Shown: in pieces, positions 1 to 9,802 of the stretch
How the letters are laid out: each line of letters opens with the position of its first letter
Numbering within the stretch: position 1 is the first letter of the stretch
NCBI GenBank assembly: GCA_018882735.1
Contig: VERH01000007.1
Location: 1 to 42,655 of the forward strand
From: Candidatus Nanopelagicaceae bacterium
GTDB lineage: Bacteria; Actinomycetota; Actinomycetes; Nanopelagicales; Nanopelagicaceae
Direction of reading: 5' to 3'
Length of the DNA stretch: 42,655 nt
Made by a program: the position numbers and the translations under genes
Notes under the pieces: model-generated
The model's database searches: none
What the model saw: only the letters and a program-made list of their open reading frames with translations
What the model was told of the DNA's origin: nothing

Positions 1-417
1 AAAATTACCGCAACATCAGCGATTGTGGCATCGCTTCTTAGCGAAGTTAAGAGCGGTTCAGTTTCAGATTTCATGTGGAGTGTCCCCTCTCCCTCCTTCA
101 ATAACGCAAGCTTCAACATCTATGGCCTGGAACCCAGCATTACCTTTCTAGGTGATGAGATCCGAGCCCGAATTCAGTGGCGGAACCGAGATGGAAAGAG
201 CTTTACGGAGAATCTGTCGGGGGAGGAAATCCTCAATTGGCGAGTTCCGGCAAACACCCGATTGATCACAATCTCAAATCTCTCTAACGCTAGAGCCGGT
301 ATGTCCTGGCTCACCTCCGATGGCGTCACTCATCTTCCTATTGAGAGCGCAGCAACTCTGGAAAGTGCAGCTAGACCGCGCGCTGATATCTCAGTTATTC
401 AACCTCGAACCAAGTAA
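1..417 (+). CDS. DUF5719 family protein, C-terminal part
   Basis: The reading frame is open from the first base, so the gene starts upstream and only the last 138 residues are visible. The visible part looks like a beta-rich extracytoplasmic domain (alternating hydrophobic and polar residues, an SWLTSDG stretch) with no catalytic motif or membrane segment. I assign it to DUF5719 mainly from context: in many actinobacteria a DUF5719 protein lies just upstream of DUF3499 and phosphomannomutase, as here. In that family the N-terminus normally carries the membrane anchor, which would be outside the window. The metallopeptidase gene often found between DUF5719 and DUF3499 is missing. Function is unknown; family assignment is moderate. 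Confidence 0.6.
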   Translation, partial: KITATSAIVASLLSEVKSGSVSDFMWSVPSPSFNNASFNIYGLEPSITFLGDEIRARIQWRNRDGKSFTENLSGEEILNWRVPANTRLITISNLSNARAGMSWLTSDGVTHLPIESAATLESAARPRADISVIQPRTK

Positions 418-448
418 TCACATCCCACATTTCCCTAGGTGAGCCGAC

Positions 449-454
449 TAATCT
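449..454 (+). promoter_or_regulatory. Putative leaderless -10 box for the DUF3499 gene
   Basis: TAATCT fits the actinobacterial TANNNT -10 pattern and ends 6 nt before the ATG at 461. Transcription would then start at or next to the start codon. No Shine-Dalgarno sequence is seen before this ATG. No convincing -35 was found. Confidence 0.45.
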
Positions 455-460
455 CGCGCC

Positions 461-832
461 ATGTCATCGCCGAGATCAAAACCGAGCACCACGGGTCGGC
501 GTTGCTCCAAAACAAGTTGTCGCGAGAGCGCCACTAAGACTCTGATTTATATCTACCCAGATTCAACGGCTGTCCTTGGCCCACTATCAACTTATGCCGA
601 GCCACATTCATTTGATTTCTGCGATTCTCATAGCGAACGATTGACTGTTCCGAGAGGTTGGACCGTCATTAGACATGAAGAGGATGGCGTTCGCGAAGAG
701 CCAAGTGCTGAAGATCTAATGGCAATTGCTGATGCCGTCCGAGAAGTTGCAAAGAGTGATCCGGTTCCACGTAACTCTCAACCCGAAGTCGGCCGACGTG
801 GACATCTGCGAGTACTTCCTACTCAAAACTAG
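461..832 (+). CDS. DUF3499 family protein
   Basis: This 123-residue soluble protein has the DUF3499 hallmarks: an N-terminal RRCSKTSC cysteine pair (about residues 14-21), a block reading roughly TLIYIYPDSTAVLGPLSTY, then AEPHSFDFC and DSHSERLTVPRGW. The spaced Cys and His residues suggest a small metal-binding fold, probably zinc. The family is restricted to actinobacteria and has no known function. The position directly upstream of the phosphomannomutase gene is the conserved one. The C-terminal third is polar and looks disordered. The ATG at 461 was chosen because the family pattern starts soon after it and a -10-like box lies just upstream. Assignment is confident; function is unknown. 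Confidence 0.88.
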   Translation: MSSPRSKPSTTGRRCSKTSCRESATKTLIYIYPDSTAVLGPLSTYAEPHSFDFCDSHSERLTVPRGWTVIRHEEDGVREEPSAEDLMAIADAVREVAKSDPVPRNSQPEVGRRGHLRVLPTQN

Positions 833-838
833 TAGTCA

Positions 839-2227
839 ATGAATAACGAAGCGGTAGAGCGGATTATCAAGGCTTATGACATTCGCGGTTTAGTTGATGG
901 CGAGTTAACTGAAGATTTTGCATTTTCTGCGGGAGTTGCTTTTGCCCGATTTTTAGAAATTAAACGCGAGCCAGCCACAGTCGTAATTGGTGAAGATATG
1001 CGCCCCTCTTCGCCAGATTTAGCAACCGCTTTCGCCGATGGAGTTACCTCCCAGAGTTTTGATGTAATGCGAATTGGACTTGCCTCTACCGATCAACTCT
1101 ATTTTGCATCGGGCTCCTTAAATCTCCCTGGGGCGATGTTTACCGCAAGTCATAACCCAGCCGAATACAACGGAATCAAGCTCTGCTTGAGTGGCGCCCG
1201 CCCTATTAGCCAAGAAACTGGCCTAACTTGGATAAAGAATGAGATCTTAAATGGCGCTCCGCTTGGACTTCGAAGCGTTGGAAAGGTCCGAGAATCTGAT
1301 TTATTAAGTAAGTATGTTGATTTTCTATTCTCGCTATTCCCGAAAGATGCCTTTAATCGTAGCTATCAAGGCCGTGAGCTGATTGTTGCAATAGATGCGG
1401 GTAACGGCATGGGTGGCCACACCGTCCCGGAAGTAATGTCAAGAATTAGCGCTGAAGTTAATCCAATCTACTTTGAACTTGATGGAACTTTTCCTAATCA
1501 CGAAGCCAATCCGATCGATCCAGAAAATCTAAAGGATCTTCAAAAATTAGTCTTGGAGAAGAAAGCAGATATCGGCCTCGCTTTTGATGGCGATGCTGAT
1601 AGATGTTTCTTGGTAGATGAACAAGGTGAGCTAGTTTCACCTTCTGCACTCACAGCACTCATCGCAGAACGTGAGCTAAAAAAGAACCCTGGGGCCGCCG
1701 TTATCTATAACTTAATCTGCTCGAAGACGGTACCTAATGTGATTGAAGAGAATGGCGGAACGGCAATCCGCAGCCGCGTCGGCCATTCTTTTATAAAGAA
1801 GTTGATGGCCGAACATAGCGCTGTCTTCGGCGGCGAGCATTCTGGCCATTTCTACTTCAAAGACTTTTGGCGGGCTGACTCTGGGATGTTAGCGGCGCTA
1901 CACGCAATTGCAGCCCTTCTGGATACCAATCTCAAACTCTCAGAGCTCTTGGCAAAGTACAACCGCTACTACCTATCCGGAGAGATCAATACAAAAGTAA
2001 TCGACCAACAAGGTTCCATTAAGCGGATCAAAGAGCGGTATCAATCTTCAAGCGAGCCACTCAGTTTTGATGAATTAGATGGATTAACAGTTATGGCCTC
2101 TAATTGGTGGTTTAACGTAAGGCCATCCAACACCGAGCCGCTGTTGCGCTTGAATGTTGAGGCCAATACTCGAGAAGAGATGGAGCGAATTAAGGCTTCG
2201 GTTCTCGAGTTGATGAATCTCCAGTAA
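839..2227 (+). CDS. manB: Phosphomannomutase/phosphoglucomutase
   Basis: Alpha-D-phosphohexomutase that interconverts the 6- and 1-phosphates of mannose or glucose, feeding GDP-mannose or UDP-glucose for cell-envelope glycans. At 462 residues it has the usual family length. All four signatures are present: the catalytic phosphoserine loop TASHNP (residues 102-107, Ser104), the Mg2+-binding DGDADR motif, the sugar-binding GGEHSGH motif, and the C-terminal phosphate-binding RPSNTEP motif. It begins 6 nt after the DUF3499 stop, so the two are probably co-transcribed. It corresponds to the actinobacterial gene called manB or pmmA next to DUF3499. Substrate preference (mannose versus glucose) cannot be told from sequence alone. 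Confidence 0.95.
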   Translation: MNNEAVERIIKAYDIRGLVDGELTEDFAFSAGVAFARFLEIKREPATVVIGEDMRPSSPDLATAFADGVTSQSFDVMRIGLASTDQLYFASGSLNLPGAMFTASHNPAEYNGIKLCLSGARPISQETGLTWIKNEILNGAPLGLRSVGKVRESDLLSKYVDFLFSLFPKDAFNRSYQGRELIVAIDAGNGMGGHTVPEVMSRISAEVNPIYFELDGTFPNHEANPIDPENLKDLQKLVLEKKADIGLAFDGDADRCFLVDEQGELVSPSALTALIAERELKKNPGAAVIYNLICSKTVPNVIEENGGTAIRSRVGHSFIKKLMAEHSAVFGGEHSGHFYFKDFWRADSGMLAALHAIAALLDTNLKLSELLAKYNRYYLSGEINTKVIDQQGSIKRIKERYQSSSEPLSFDELDGLTVMASNWWFNVRPSNTEPLLRLNVEANTREEMERIKASVLELMNLQ

Positions 2228-2270
2228 ACTCGCGCTCTACATCGCTCAAGCAAATCAAGGAGATATTCAA

Positions 2271-3536
2271 GTGGCCCTACCTGCACATGACATCGCAGAT
2301 GTTTCTCTAGCTGCCGAAGGAAAGAAGCGAATTGAATGGGCCGACCGCAACATGCCCGTGCTCGCACAAATTCGGGAACGTTTAGCTAAGGAAAAACCAT
2401 TTGTTGGAGTCCGTTTCTCTGCTTGTATGCATGTGACTACTGAAACTGCAAACTTGATGCGCGCTCTAAAAGCTGGTGGCGCTGAACTTTCGCTCTGTGC
2501 CTCTAATCCACTTTCCACTCAAGATGATGTGGTCGCATCTCTTGTCCATGATTTCGGAATTAGCGTTTTTGCTAAAAAAGGTATCGATCGCGATGGTTAC
2601 TACCGCCACATCAATGCCTGTCTTGATATTGCGCCGCATCAAGTATTCGATGATGGTTGCGATTTGGTGAACACGCTTCACACAACACGTACGGAATTAC
2701 TCCCAGGCGTCACTGCTGGTTGTGAAGAGACCACAACTGGAGTTATTCGCCTCTCCCAGATGGCTAAAGATGGTGCGCTGAAATTCCCAATGATTGCCGT
2801 TAATGACACCGATACAAAGCATATGTTTGATAACCGTTACGGAACCGGTCAATCCACTATGGATGCAATCTTCCGAGCCACAAACCAATTGATCGCCGGA
2901 AAAGTTTTTGTCGTTGCTGGATTTGGTTATTGTGGCAAAGGTGTCGCAGACCGCGCCCGCGGACTTGGCGCCGATGTAGTCATTACGGAAGTGGATCCAA
3001 CGAAGGCACTTGATGCATTGATGCAGGGCTTCCGAGTTATGCCGATGAAAGAAGCAGCAAAGATTGGTGACATATTCATTACCGTGACTGGTAACCGGAC
3101 TATTTTGTCCAAAGAGCACTTTGAATTGATGAAGGATGGGGCCATCATGGCTAACGCTGGCCACTTCAATATTGAGATTGATGTGGAATGGTTAGAGGCA
3201 AACACCAAGAAGAGCTCTCGAATTCGCCATGCGACCGATGAATACCAGCTCGCAAACGGAAATCGAATTCTCTTGATTGCGGAAGGTCGGCTAGTGAATC
3301 TTGGCGCTGCCGAAGGAAGTCCGGCTGCCGTCCTTGATATGTCATTTGCAAACCAGGCGCTTGCGGCTGAATGGCTTCTTAAAGAAGCTGCAAAGTTATC
3401 TCCAGGAGTCTATGAAGTGCCGAGAGCAATCGATAAAGAGATTGCTAGCCTTAAGTTGAAGAGTATGGGAGCCAAGATCGATACTTTGACTCCATTGCAA
3501 GAGGATTACTTGAACTCATGGGAGCACGGTAGCTAA
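2271..3536 (+). CDS. ahcY: S-adenosyl-L-homocysteine hydrolase, short type
   Basis: NAD-dependent enzyme that splits S-adenosylhomocysteine into adenosine and homocysteine, recycling the by-product of methylation. The GTG start at 2271 is supported by AAGGAGAT a few bases upstream. Visible landmarks are the N-terminal substrate region, HTTRTELLPG and GCEETTTG (about 137-156), the Rossmann glycine motif GFGYCGKG (217-224) and NAGHFNIEID (about 295-304). At 421 residues it lacks the roughly 40-residue insertion typical of most actinobacterial and eukaryotic enzymes, and its C-terminus ends shortly after a TPLQEDYL motif, as in archaeal/Thermotoga-like short enzymes. It precedes mtrA with a 1-nt TAATG overlap, so translation is probably coupled. 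Confidence 0.93.
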   Translation: MALPAHDIADVSLAAEGKKRIEWADRNMPVLAQIRERLAKEKPFVGVRFSACMHVTTETANLMRALKAGGAELSLCASNPLSTQDDVVASLVHDFGISVFAKKGIDRDGYYRHINACLDIAPHQVFDDGCDLVNTLHTTRTELLPGVTAGCEETTTGVIRLSQMAKDGALKFPMIAVNDTDTKHMFDNRYGTGQSTMDAIFRATNQLIAGKVFVVAGFGYCGKGVADRARGLGADVVITEVDPTKALDALMQGFRVMPMKEAAKIGDIFITVTGNRTILSKEHFELMKDGAIMANAGHFNIEIDVEWLEANTKKSSRIRHATDEYQLANGNRILLIAEGRLVNLGAAEGSPAAVLDMSFANQALAAEWLLKEAAKLSPGVYEVPRAIDKEIASLKLKSMGAKIDTLTPLQEDYLNSWEHGS

Positions 3537-4225
3537 TGACTTCGATTATGGTCGTTGATGACGATCAAGACCTCGCAGAAATGCTTGGGATTGTCCTCAA
3601 TGGCGTTGGAATGGAAGTCGATCTTGTAAGTCGTGGCGATGAAGCAGTAGAAGTATTTAAGAACTCACAACCTGATTTAGTTCTTTTAGACATCATGCTT
3701 CCAGGCACAGACGGAATTGAAGTTTGTCGCGAGATAAGAAAACAATCCACCCGCGTCCCAATCGTGATGCTCACTGCGAAGAGCGATACCCATGACATCG
3801 TCAAAGGTCTGGAGGCGGGCGCTGATGATTACATGGTCAAACCCTTTAAGCCCTCTGAATTGGTTGCTCGTATCCGCACGCGCCTTCGCAGAGTAAGTGG
3901 CGACATAAATGGAACTCTCACCATCGGTGACTTAGCGATTGATATCGTCGAACATACTGTGGCTCGCGGCGGAAAAGAGATTCCACTAACTCGCCTCGAG
4001 TTTGATCTCTTAGTTGCACTTGCTAAAGAACCCGGTCGAGTATTTACCCGCGAAGCATTACTCGGTGAAGTATGGGGTTATCGCCACTCCACCGATACTC
4101 GCCTGGTAAATGTCCATATTCAAAGATTGCGCGCCAAGATTGAACATGATCCAGAAAACCCAACCATCATCTCTACAGTCCGCGGAGTTGGTTATAAAGC
4201 GGGCGGTTCTGGCACGCGCTCCTAA
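3536..4225 (+). CDS. mtrA: DNA-binding response regulator MtrA
   Basis: OmpR/PhoB-type response regulator of 229 residues. The receiver domain (1-115) has the acidic pocket VDDDQD, phospho-acceptor Asp52 in LLDIMLPG and Lys102 in VKPFKP. The C-terminal winged-helix domain includes the LTRLEFDLL and VHIQRLRAKIE segments and ends with the typical STVRGVGYKAG. In actinobacteria MtrA with kinase MtrB controls cell-wall remodelling, division and replication-linked genes. It overlaps the ahcY stop by 1 nt and the mtrB start by 1 nt (TAATG), so ahcY-mtrA-mtrB form a tight operon. Assignment rests on strong similarity plus the conserved ahcY-mtrAB-secA order. Confidence 0.96.
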   Translation: MTSIMVVDDDQDLAEMLGIVLNGVGMEVDLVSRGDEAVEVFKNSQPDLVLLDIMLPGTDGIEVCREIRKQSTRVPIVMLTAKSDTHDIVKGLEAGADDYMVKPFKPSELVARIRTRLRRVSGDINGTLTIGDLAIDIVEHTVARGGKEIPLTRLEFDLLVALAKEPGRVFTREALLGEVWGYRHSTDTRLVNVHIQRLRAKIEHDPENPTIISTVRGVGYKAGGSGTRS

Positions 4226-5775
4226 TGCGTCGTGTACTAACGCTTTTTCGCCGTTCGCTCTTTCTAAAAGTCTTCTCGCTAACGGCCGTTATCTCTATGG
4301 CCCTGATTTACATCGTGGGTTCTACGCTTTATGGACGGATAACCGGCGGAATCTTTGAAGAAAAGATTGCCTCCGCAATATCTGAGGGCAGAGCTGCCAT
4401 CCAATACGCTGAATATCGATTCACAATTGCCGGGCTAAATCCAAAAACTGATTATGAAGTTCTGGTTGATGAACTAGTTAAATCTGCCAATATCAGCGCT
4501 CAAGAATCTGGGCGAGAAGTCATACTCATAAACACCCGTGGCGTTAAGGCTAATTCTATTCCAGCAGTAAGCACCTCAAACTTTCTAGAACCTGAATCAG
4601 TTCCAAAGGGTTTGCGAGAGAAAGTTCTCGAGTCAACTGACCTAGATTGGCAACGCGGAAATTTGAGATATGTAAATGGAAAAGTCATCCCGGGCATCTT
4701 TGTGGGAAGAACCCTTGAGATCCCAAGGGCTGGGAATTATGAGATGTATGTTGCATATGACTTTGTAGCTCAACAGAACAATATAGATCTCATCGGCCGC
4801 TCCCTATGGGTTACGGGGTTTCTACTTCTCGCTTTGATTCTTCTCACTGCCTCAGTAGTGCTTCGAATGGTGATCAAGCCGGTCCAAGTCGCAGCCGAAA
4901 TCGCTGAATCTCTTACAACCGGTGATTTGAAGAATCGAATGAATGTAAAAGGTGAGGATGAAATTGCCCGATTGGGCGTGGCATTCAATCAGATGGCAAC
5001 TACCTTGGCCGAACAGATTGCTCGATTAGAGAACCTATCTAGAGTCCAACAGCGATTCGTCTCAGATGTATCGCACGAACTTAGAACACCTTTAACTACT
5101 ATCCGGATGGCATCTGATGTGATTCACGCAGCGCGCTCTAGTTTTGATCCTACGGTTGCTCGAAGCGCTGAATTACTTCTCTCCCAGATTGATAAATTTG
5201 AACACTTGCTTCAAGACCTACTGGAAGTAAGTCGCTTTGATGCCGAAGCCGCGGTTCTTTCATTGGATAGAGTAGATATTGGAAGCTTAGTTAGAAGAAG
5301 TTCGGAAGATCTCTCCATACTTGCAGAAGAAAAAGGCACCACTCTTCAACTTCATGGTTTCCAAACTCCAGTATTTGTAGAAGCTGATTCACGGAGAATT
5401 GAACGAATAATCCGCAACCTGATTACTAATGCAATTGATCACTCAGAATCACGCCCCGTCGATGTAACTATCGCCGAGAACGAGAGCGCTATTTCGGTTG
5501 GAGTTCGTGATTACGGAGTTGGACTCTCGAGCCAGTACTGGAGTCGAGTGTTTGATCGATTCTGGCGCGCTGATCCATCCCGCTCTCGCATCCGAGGTGG
5601 CACTGGTCTTGGACTTTCAATTGCAAAGGAAGATGCAAACCTACATGGCGGAGAAATCCGAGTTTGGGGAGAGTTAGGAAAAGGTGCTCACTTCGTTCTC
5701 ACACTTCCCAAGAAAGCTGGACTACGGATTGAAGTTTCACCGATTGTTGAGATTCCCACAGAAGTTAGTCTTTAA
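4225..5775 (+). CDS. mtrB: Sensor histidine kinase MtrB
   Basis: Membrane histidine kinase of 516 residues, partner of MtrA. Segments in order: TM1 (about 15-36), extracytoplasmic sensor region (about 37-190), TM2 (about 191-217), HAMP (about 218-270), HisKA with His284 in SDVSHELRTP, then HATPase_c with the N box RNLITNAIDHS, G1 DYGVGLS and G2 GGTGLGLSIAKEDANLHGG. In M. tuberculosis and relatives the next gene is lpqB, encoding a lipoprotein that interacts with MtrB. Here only 36 nt separate mtrB from the ComF gene, so lpqB is absent at this site. The protein looks intact and functional. Its signal is unknown. Confidence 0.96.
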   Translation: MRRVLTLFRRSLFLKVFSLTAVISMALIYIVGSTLYGRITGGIFEEKIASAISEGRAAIQYAEYRFTIAGLNPKTDYEVLVDELVKSANISAQESGREVILINTRGVKANSIPAVSTSNFLEPESVPKGLREKVLESTDLDWQRGNLRYVNGKVIPGIFVGRTLEIPRAGNYEMYVAYDFVAQQNNIDLIGRSLWVTGFLLLALILLTASVVLRMVIKPVQVAAEIAESLTTGDLKNRMNVKGEDEIARLGVAFNQMATTLAEQIARLENLSRVQQRFVSDVSHELRTPLTTIRMASDVIHAARSSFDPTVARSAELLLSQIDKFEHLLQDLLEVSRFDAEAAVLSLDRVDIGSLVRRSSEDLSILAEEKGTTLQLHGFQTPVFVEADSRRIERIIRNLITNAIDHSESRPVDVTIAENESAISVGVRDYGVGLSSQYWSRVFDRFWRADPSRSRIRGGTGLGLSIAKEDANLHGGEIRVWGELGKGAHFVLTLPKKAGLRIEVSPIVEIPTEVSL

Positions 5776-5797
5776 GGTTTTTCTAACTCAAGGTTCT

Positions 5798-5810
5798 TAG
5801 AGAATCTCTA
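5798..5810. repeat. 13-bp inverted repeat just before the ComF-family start
   Basis: TAGAGA-A-TCTCTA has two perfect 6-nt arms around a single base. It abuts the GTG start at 5812 in the 36-nt mtrB-comF gap. It could be an operator or a small structure, but an arm this short can arise by chance. No regulator is assigned. Confidence 0.3.
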
Positions 5811-5811
5811 G

Positions 5812-6504
5812 GTGCTTTTTAAATATCTAGATTCGATTCGCGCGGGTCTTGCATCGCTCGCTTTCGATTGTTCTTGCATTATCTGTGGAGCTAGCGAGTC
5901 CGAGTTCTGTATTCGTTGCCGAGCGAATTGGCGAAGCAGCCCACAGCGGATAAGTGGTGAGAGCTTTCCAGTTTCTTCGAGTGTGCCTTATAGCGAGACT
6001 GCGAAAGCGATTGTCTTGTTAGCAAAAGAAAATGGTGTGAAATTTACTCGCGACCTTGTCGTAGCGGAATTATTAGCCGCAATCAAAGTCTTAACAAGAG
6101 AATTGGAATTAACAAGAGAAATAAACCTAGTCCCAATTCCTTCTTCTCGAAAGGCGCGGGTTAGACGAGGCTTTGATTTCATCTCCCAAATAACTAGCAC
6201 CTTGACTAAGGAATTAAATAAGGAGAGCGATTCGACTAGATTTTTTGCTCGCCCGATACTTTCTATTACCAAACGAGTCGTAGATCAATCCGGTTTAACT
6301 GAAATTCAGCGCCGAGAGAATCTTTTTGGCGCGTTTGAAGTTGCAAAGCCGTTTAACTCCACCGCTCCAATAATCATCGTTGACGATGTAATCACCACTG
6401 GAAGCACCTTGCGAGAGGCGGTCCGGGCGCTGAAAGAGAGGAATCTGACAGTCTTGGGGGCGAGCACCGCGTGTGCTTCACAGCGAAGACTCCTAATACG
6501 ATAG
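5812..6504 (+). CDS. ComF family protein (phosphoribosyltransferase-like)
   Basis: ComF-type protein of 230 residues. The N-terminus carries a cysteine cluster (Cys20, 22, 25, 33 and 36, including CIICG and CIRC), the zinc-binding part typical of ComF/GntX proteins. The C-terminal half is a type I phosphoribosyltransferase fold with the PRPP loop [13 protein letters not shown] at about 187-199. In competent bacteria ComF helps DNA uptake, but this family is widespread in actinobacteria with unclear function. The position between mtrB and secA is conserved, usually as mtrB-lpqB-comF-hpf-secA. Here both lpqB and hpf are missing. The GTG start keeps the cysteine cluster near the N-terminus. Confidence 0.85.
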   Translation: MLFKYLDSIRAGLASLAFDCSCIICGASESEFCIRCRANWRSSPQRISGESFPVSSSVPYSETAKAIVLLAKENGVKFTRDLVVAELLAAIKVLTRELELTREINLVPIPSSRKARVRRGFDFISQITSTLTKELNKESDSTRFFARPILSITKRVVDQSGLTEIQRRENLFGAFEVAKPFNSTAPIIIVDDVITTGSTLREAVRALKERNLTVLGASTACASQRRLLIR

Positions 6505-6547
6505 CCCTCTATTCGAAGCCGATTCTCAAGTTGGGGAAGGTTGGTCC

Positions 6548-9226
6548 GTGGCAAAGATTCTCGACAAAATCCTGCGCGCCGGCGAAGGAAGAGCCTTAAA
6601 GCAACTAGAGAAGTTAGTTGTATTGGTAAACGCTCACGAATCTCGATTTGCCAGCATGTCCGATCAAGAACTTCGTGGCATGACCGAAGAGTTTAAGAAG
6701 CGTTATGCCGATGGCGAGTATTTGGATGACTTACTTCCTGAAGCATTCGCAGTCGTAAGAGAGGCATCGAAGCGAACTCTTGGACAACGCCACTACGACG
6801 TCCAGCTAATGGGTGGGGCTGCGCTACACCGGGGAAATATCGCGGAAATGAGAACTGGTGAAGGAAAGACTCTAGTTGCAACCCTTCCTTCATATTTAAA
6901 TGCGCTAACAGGTTTAGGCGTTCATATCGTCACCACAAATGATTATCTAGCAGAGCGCGATAGCGAGTGGATGGGTCGTATCCATAGATTCTTAGGTTTA
7001 AAAGTTGGCGTCATTCTTGCATCGATGACCCCACAAGAGCGGCGAGAAAACTATTTGGCCGATATCACATATGGAACAAATAATGAATTTGGTTTTGATT
7101 ATCTCCGCGACAACATGGCATGGTCGCTAACTGATTGCGTACAACGCGGCCACAACTTTGCCATTGTCGATGAAGTGGACTCGATCCTCATCGATGAAGC
7201 ACGTACTCCGTTGATTATTAGCGGCCCGGCCGATAAAGCTACGAAGTGGTATGTCGAATTTGCCAATATCGCAACCAGGCTAACCCGTGGCGAGCATTAT
7301 GAAGTTGATGAGAAGAAGCGGACAGTAGGCATAGTTGATGCCGGTGTCGCAAAAGTTGAAGAGCTATTAAAGATTGAGAATCTCTACGAATCGGTGAATA
7401 CCCCGCTCATTGGCTATCTAAATAATGCTTTGAAGGCTAAAGAACTCTTCAAGCGCGATAAAGACTATGTGGTTATGAGTGGCGAGCTGTTAATTGTTGA
7501 TGAACATACCGGAAGAGTTTTGGCTGGTCGTCGTTACAGCGAAGGCCTCCACCAAGCACTCGAGGCAAAAGAGCGCGTTGAGATAAAAGATGAGAACCAG
7601 ACTCTTGCCACAATCACCCTCCAGAACTACTTCCGTTTGTACGACAAGCTCTCTGGCATGACCGGTACCGCAATGACTGAGGCTGCCGAATTTATGCAGA
7701 TCTACAAGCTCGGAGTTATCCCTATTCCGACTAATAAATCAATGCAACGTATCGATCAATCCGATCTGATTTATAAGACTGAAGTAGCGAAGTATGAAGC
7801 GGTCGCTAATGACATTACCGAGCGCCATCGCAAGGGCCAACCAGTCCTAGTTGGAACTGTAAGCGTCGAGAAATCAGAATATCTCTCACAAGTCTTACGT
7901 CGTCGTGGCGTTGCTCATGAAGTACTCAATGCCAAACAACATGAACGTGAGGCCGCAATCATCGCTCGCGCTGGAACGATTGGCGCAGTCACTGTTGCCA
8001 CAAATATGGCAGGTCGCGGTACTGACATCATGCTTGGTGGCAATCCAGAATTTATGGCTGACTTCGAACTACAGCGCGATGGCATCTCCCCAGTTGAAAA
8101 TGGCGAAGAGTATGAAAGACGTTGGCCAGAACAATTGAAGAAAGAAAAAGAATCTGTCGCCCAAGAGCATGAAAAAGTTGTGGCACTTGGCGGACTCTAT
8201 GTACTCGGAACTGAACGCCATGAATCTCGCCGAATTGATAACCAGCTCCGTGGTCGTTCGGGTCGCCAGGGTGATCCCGGAGAATCGCGTTTCTACTTAT
8301 CCCTTCAAGATGATTTGATGCGCCGGTTTAATTCTGGGTTAGTTGAACGTTTCTTAACAGCGGCTGGAATCCCAGAAGATACGCCGATTGAGTCAAAGAT
8401 GGTCACAAATGCCATCAAATCTGCCCAGACCCAGGTCGAATCCCAGAACTTTGAAATGCGCAAGAATGTTTTGAAGTATGACGATGTTATGAACCGCCAG
8501 CGCGAAGTGATTTACGCAGAACGTCGAGAAGTTCTAGAGGGCGCCGACATTAAGGAACAAGTTGCTAAGTTCACTGAGGACACAATCCGTGGCTATGTGA
8601 TGGCGGCAACCGCAGAGGGATATCCGGAAGAGTGGGATCTAGAGAAACTCTGGACGGTCCTTAAAGCGATTTATCCAATCTCATTCACTGTTCAAGAGCT
8701 AGAGAATGAAGTCGGCGGTAGAACCGGACTTGATCAAGAGTTTCTTGCCTTCAAGATTACGGAAGATATTTTCAAAGCTTATGAAGCACGAGAAGAGAAG
8801 TTAGGGAGCGAAGTTCTCCGCGAACTTGAGCGAAAGATTCTCTTATCTGTACTCGATCGTAAGTGGCGCGAGCATCTTTATGAAATGGATTATCTCCAAG
8901 AAGGCATTGGCCTGCGCGCTATGGCGCAACGTGATCCACTTGTTGAATACCAAAAAGAAGGCTACGACCTCTTCTCAGCAATGATTGAGGCGATGAAGGA
9001 AGAAGTAGTTGGATTCCTATTCAATGTTGAAGTCAAGGTCGAGGATTCAAAAGTTGAAGCTAAGGGAGTTGCTGAACCGAAGCGCCAAGAAAATCTTAGC
9101 TACAGCGCTCCTTCCGAGACCGGAGCTACCGAGAAGGCAGCTGCAAACTCTGGGGTCTCTCGAAATGCGCCATGTCCTTGTGGCTCAGGAAAAAAATACA
9201 AACGCTGCCACGGCGAATCAGATTAA
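6548..9226 (+). CDS. secA: Preprotein translocase ATPase SecA
   Basis: Motor ATPase that drives proteins through SecYEG. At 892 residues it has full SecA length. Visible features are Walker A MRTGEGKT (101-108), Walker B/DEAD-like VDEVD (207-211) followed by [10 protein letters not shown], the NBD2 helicase motifs [10 protein letters not shown] and [13 protein letters not shown], the preprotein-binding and helical scaffold regions, and a C-terminal SEC-C zinc motif with Cys876, Cys878, Cys887 and His888. The zinc tail means it can probably bind SecB-like partners or phospholipid. GTG start at 6548, 43 nt after the ComF gene, too short for the hpf gene often found here. It corresponds to actinobacterial SecA1. 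Its 3' end overlaps the convergent Rv3235-family gene by 9 nt. Confidence 0.98.
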   Translation: MAKILDKILRAGEGRALKQLEKLVVLVNAHESRFASMSDQELRGMTEEFKKRYADGEYLDDLLPEAFAVVREASKRTLGQRHYDVQLMGGAALHRGNIAEMRTGEGKTLVATLPSYLNALTGLGVHIVTTNDYLAERDSEWMGRIHRFLGLKVGVILASMTPQERRENYLADITYGTNNEFGFDYLRDNMAWSLTDCVQRGHNFAIVDEVDSILIDEARTPLIISGPADKATKWYVEFANIATRLTRGEHYEVDEKKRTVGIVDAGVAKVEELLKIENLYESVNTPLIGYLNNALKAKELFKRDKDYVVMSGELLIVDEHTGRVLAGRRYSEGLHQALEAKERVEIKDENQTLATITLQNYFRLYDKLSGMTGTAMTEAAEFMQIYKLGVIPIPTNKSMQRIDQSDLIYKTEVAKYEAVANDITERHRKGQPVLVGTVSVEKSEYLSQVLRRRGVAHEVLNAKQHEREAAIIARAGTIGAVTVATNMAGRGTDIMLGGNPEFMADFELQRDGISPVENGEEYERRWPEQLKKEKESVAQEHEKVVALGGLYVLGTERHESRRIDNQLRGRSGRQGDPGESRFYLSLQDDLMRRFNSGLVERFLTAAGIPEDTPIESKMVTNAIKSAQTQVESQNFEMRKNVLKYDDVMNRQREVIYAERREVLEGADIKEQVAKFTEDTIRGYVMAATAEGYPEEWDLEKLWTVLKAIYPISFTVQELENEVGGRTGLDQEFLAFKITEDIFKAYEAREEKLGSEVLRELERKILLSVLDRKWREHLYEMDYLQEGIGLRAMAQRDPLVEYQKEGYDLFSAMIEAMKEEVVGFLFNVEVKVEDSKVEAKGVAEPKRQENLSYSAPSETGATEKAAANSGVSRNAPCPCGSGKKYKRCHGESD

Positions 9227-9679
9227 TTCAAACTCGGTACAGAGCCACTTTCCATCCACTCCTTCAAACCTTGCGACAAGGGCTCTAACCCGAGCTTTAA
9301 AAGCTAGCGTTGCAGTTAACTCGATAACGCCCTCTATTGGTTGATTCCGATGGATCTTTCTTATCTTGGGGAGCTCGCTAAAGGAACCGGCCCGTTTAAC
9401 GAGATTGTTGTAGATAAAGCGATGGGTATTTCTTGAAAGCTGAATAACTGGACGATGGCCGGCCAGAATCTCGATTGCGCTGATGATGTATGCCTGGGTC
9501 CATCTATCGACATCGGGTAGTTCAGAGATGCTTGTGGGTATGGGTGAGAAATCCGGATCGAAATTTTCACCATGTGTGGTGGGAACTAGATAAAGCTTAG
9601 AAGTGCTAGTGACTTCTGTCTGAAATGGTCCATCGTAGAAGTCAAGGCCAACTGAAATCGCTACCGGTTTCTCTCTCAT
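9218..9679 (-). CDS. Rv3235 family protein (DUF6459)
   Basis: A 153-residue cytoplasmic protein without membrane segments. The pattern matches the actinobacterial Rv3235 family: a mid-protein helix ending in [16 protein letters not shown], then a conserved C-terminal beta region with [24 protein letters not shown] split over its last 30 residues. Family members usually lie close to secA, which supports the call. The function is unknown. The ATG at 9679 is the natural start. The gene converges on secA with a 9-nt overlap, so each transcript must end within or beyond the other gene. Confidence 0.82.
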   Translation of the reverse strand: MREKPVAISVGLDFYDGPFQTEVTSTSKLYLVPTTHGENFDPDFSPIPTSISELPDVDRWTQAYIISAIEILAGHRPVIQLSRNTHRFIYNNLVKRAGSFSELPKIRKIHRNQPIEGVIELTATLAFKARVRALVARFEGVDGKWLCTEFELI

Positions 9680-9802
9680 CCGGCGCAGGATTCCGCTTGG
9701 TCAAGGACAATTCCTCAACCGAAAGGATGAGATTGAAAACCGAACGTTTATGTCTTGTGGATAAGTATTTTCGATTTAATCGCAATCCACTATTCAAGGC
9801 CA

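Noticed and set aside
2697-3164. A 155-residue frame antisense to ahcY, and similar long antisense frames elsewhere (for example at 27038-27631)
   Set aside because: They mirror the codon pattern of real genes with strong homology, lack ribosome sites and show no domain pattern.
9755-9802. Upstream GTG start for the SAF-domain protein
   Set aside because: It adds 16 residues that look like read-through of non-coding sequence and breaks the usual short basic leader before the membrane helix.
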